NCBI GenBank assembly: GCA_003242885.1
Contig: QKMZ01000003.1
Span: 372,001-436,000, forward strand
Source of the DNA: Candidatus Melainabacteria bacterium
GTDB taxonomy: Bacteria; Cyanobacteriota; Vampirovibrionia; Obscuribacterales; Obscuribacteraceae
Length of the DNA stretch: 64,000 nt
Direction: 5' to 3'
Positions 62,239 through 64,000 of the stretch are shown piece after piece (position 1 is the first letter of the stretch; each line of letters begins with the position of its first letter). The translations under genes and the position numbers were made by a program. Below the pieces are notes generated by a model. That model had not been told where the DNA came from. It searched no databases and was given only the letters and a program-made list of their open reading frames with translations.

Positions 62239-64000
62239 CTATCGAATCGACAGTGTCACCGGGTCGCTGACGTAGCCGACAACCTTGCCGTCTTTATCCA
62301 CTGCGGCAACGCGCACGTCATACTCACCAGCAACTGCAAAGTCGTCGCGCCACAATTCCATCTCGCCCTTTAAGCCATCAAGTGCATATTTTTTCAAACT
62401 ACGCGGGGACATCGCATCTTGCCTGTAAGTGGAATTGAAGTATTCATAGTATTCAAACGGATGCGATATCTCTGCCATCACGTGACTTGCACCACCGATT
62501 TTACTTGCATCAAAGTTCAGCACGAGAGACTCGTTTGACTTGGGAACCAGAGTGCCATTCTGGTGCCTATTCCATTTGCCAGGTGAAGCATGCAATTTAG
62601 GAATTTCATTTTCCAAATTCAAAAACCTTACCGACATGATTTCAGTGTTAGCAGGCGAAACCGTCAATTGCAAATCTGACAACTTACCAAACAAAACCCA
62701 ACTCGAAATTTCGGACAAATGAAATCTATATTTATGCGGCTTACCATCCGCTTCTATGTAGCAGCCGAGCGAACTCGCCAATGCATCAGTGGCATCAACA
62801 CGCCAGAGTGAACGAGCACCTTCTTGTGTTCGATATTCGCTCAATACACCGCTCCTTCGTTCCTCCGCGCTTCCTGTCCACGACAAAAACAATGAAGGCT
62901 CTTTTGCACTACTGCTGTTGGTAATCACGCAAGATGCTACAACCTCTACACAATCCAAAGCCCCCTTTTTTACAGTCTCTGCAGGCTTCAACGAAAACAC
63001 CACTACGTCGGACGTCTTTGTCTCAGGTTGCAAGTTCACATCGGTGGACGCACGCGATTGAGCTTGATCGACATTCGAATAATAATCAGATGGCACGAGG
63101 CACACTTCTCGCTTATCCCCATCAAAGCCAAATACGAGAGTATTCGGACTTTTTAGATTTAACTCCAAATCACTTTTGTTCACCAGATCCACGTTGAAAA
63201 TATTCGCTCGCAGCGTGGCTATTCTGTTATGAAGATCCGGAGGAAACAATGGTGGCATCAAGCAACCCTGCAAATTGACAAATGTCGGGTACAAGGGAAG
63301 ATGCTCAAAAGTGGAAGCTGGATTTAAAAACACCAATCGATCCGCTGTTGGATGTTTTGCAGCGAGCTCTGCTATTCTCCTTTCTAGAGCATCTTCGTAG
63401 TTGTTTGCCTCAACCCAGAGTTCCGAAGATTTGAAAGAGAGTGCCGAGAAAAGGACACAAAATACGGACGCTATTCCAATTGCACATTTCTGAAGTTTCT
63501 TCTCTGCGGAGTTATTCGTCACTGCTGGAACAATCAAAAGAGTCGCAAGAATGCAGAGAGGAACACTAACAAGATAGAAGTGACGCCCACCGGGCAAATC
63601 TCCTGCGGCATACCAGACCCTGGCCACAATGGCAAATGCCATTAACAACCACCCCGAAAGAAATAGCACTGTACGCAAAATCTTCCAATCGCGAATTATT
63701 GCAAAACGCGCCACAGCCACCATTGCCAGTGCAACATACAGCCCTATGAGAGTTCTAGAAACAGAGTCGAGATCGGCGGACTGCGCTGATGAAATAGGAA
63801 GAAAAATCCCCTGCAATAGACGCGGACTCAACAACCCCGTCAACCAAACTGAGTCAAGCACCATAGAAGAAAATCCATGATAGCCACCATATAAGGTGCC
63901 CAGCGCAATCGAACGCACAATGATGTAAACAACCAATACAAGCCAATAGAGTCGAGTTTCCTTTAGGGAAAAAACAATCGCTTTCGCCCAGGGAAGTATC
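62239..64000 (-). CDS. multi-span membrane protein, N-terminal end outside window
   Basis: The frame is open from the stop at 62239 to the right edge, so the N-terminus is missing; the internal TTG/ATG starts are not reliable. In the visible part about four or five hydrophobic spans (for example VVYIIVRSIALG, LIGLYVALAMVAVARF, VLFLSGWLLMAFAIVARV, LATLLIVPAV) are followed by a large soluble C-terminal region of some 350 residues rich in strands. It resembles the C-terminal half of polytopic glycosyltransferase-like or O-mannosyltransferase-like membrane proteins, but no catalytic motif is in view. Function undecided. Confidence 0.65.
   Translation of the reverse strand, partial: ILPWAKAIVFSLKETRLYWLVLVVYIIVRSIALGTLYGGYHGFSSMVLDSVWLTGLLSPRLLQGIFLPISSAQSADLDSVSRTLIGLYVALAMVAVARFAIIRDWKILRTVLFLSGWLLMAFAIVARVWYAAGDLPGGRHFYLVSVPLCILATLLIVPAVTNNSAEKKLQKCAIGIASVFCVLFSALSFKSSELWVEANNYEDALERRIAELAAKHPTADRLVFLNPASTFEHLPLYPTFVNLQGCLMPPLFPPDLHNRIATLRANIFNVDLVNKSDLELNLKSPNTLVFGFDGDKREVCLVPSDYYSNVDQAQSRASTDVNLQPETKTSDVVVFSLKPAETVKKGALDCVEVVASCVITNSSSAKEPSLFLSWTGSAEERRSGVLSEYRTQEGARSLWRVDATDALASSLGCYIEADGKPHKYRFHLSEISSWVLFGKLSDLQLTVSPANTEIMSVRFLNLENEIPKLHASPGKWNRHQNGTLVPKSNESLVLNFDASKIGGASHVMAEISHPFEYYEYFNSTYRQDAMSPRSLKKYALDGLKGEMELWRDDFAVAGEYDVRVAAVDKDGKVVGYVSDPVTLSIR

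Noticed and set aside
1-64000. CRISPR arrays, insertion sequences, integrases, attachment sites
   Set aside because: I looked for regularly spaced repeats, transposase or integrase motifs and found none; only one tRNA, without a flanking repeat.

Overview
This window is a bacterial chromosome segment of intermediate GC (near 48% by eye), with 55 annotated genes (51 protein genes with reasonable support, three tentative small ones and one gene remnant), one tRNA gene and no rRNA, CRISPR array, prophage or insertion sequence that I can see. Several features suggest a large-genome, soil- or sludge-type bacterium: many exported proteins with N-terminal signal peptides, a Ser/Thr kinase with a TPR tail, a family of small TPR proteins, an orphan ECF sigma factor and very large Gly/Ala-rich multidomain proteins. 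My best guess is a non-photosynthetic relative of cyanobacteria (Melainabacteria/Vampirovibrionia, Obscuribacterales type). This is an inference from gene style, not from a marker gene.

Layout. 0-6.8 kb: two left-edge unknowns, a LIM-zinc-finger peptidase of the DA1 type, an ARPP-1 domain protein, an exported FG-GAP-like protein and a winged-helix methyltransferase. 6.8-20 kb: an accessory block of very large proteins. It holds a hydrophobic-scaffold/endonuclease-phosphatase fusion, an HExxH protein, a Ser/Thr kinase, a 1765-residue protein with annexin-like repeats, a glycine-rich hydrophobic region and a C-terminal HD-like domain, and small companions. 20-30 kb: a methyltransferase, an exported repeat protein, a Kef-type antiporter with Usp tail, a Tat-exported M3 peptidase and a helical-repeat protein. 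30-39 kb: a regulatory region with TetR and its probable operators, a Cys-rich small protein, a patatin, XRE, Crp/Fnr and ECF sigma regulators, two receiver-like proteins without the phospho-acceptor Asp, and a CheB-like protein without the usual catalytic His.

39-47 kb: rtcB behind tRNA-Ser(GCU) and a structured leader, peptide deformylase with a GNAT protein, rsgA preceded by a 26-codon ORF, an SDR, and a ribbon-helix-helix/thermonuclease pair. 47-64 kb: copper amine oxidase, uricase, a two-domain PhnB-like protein, glnS, a large exported TPR/PDZ protein, a UvrA paralogue, an ST7-like TPR protein, an ArsR regulator, RNase H with a C-terminal hybrid-binding domain, an ArsR/SRPBCC pair and a membrane protein cut by the right edge.

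The points most worth following up are: (1) the 6.8-18.1 kb block, where different hydrolase-like domains are attached to large repeat or Gly/Ala-rich scaffolds; (2) a shared ECF-like promoter, identical in its -35/operator part and in spacing, before two small TPR genes, with an orphan ECF sigma gene in the same window; (3) a tRNA-Ser/rtcB leader with mutually exclusive helices; (4) two genes whose only well-placed starts are AUA and AUU, each 8 nt after a perfect Shine-Dalgarno; and (5) the degenerate receiver/CheB signalling set.
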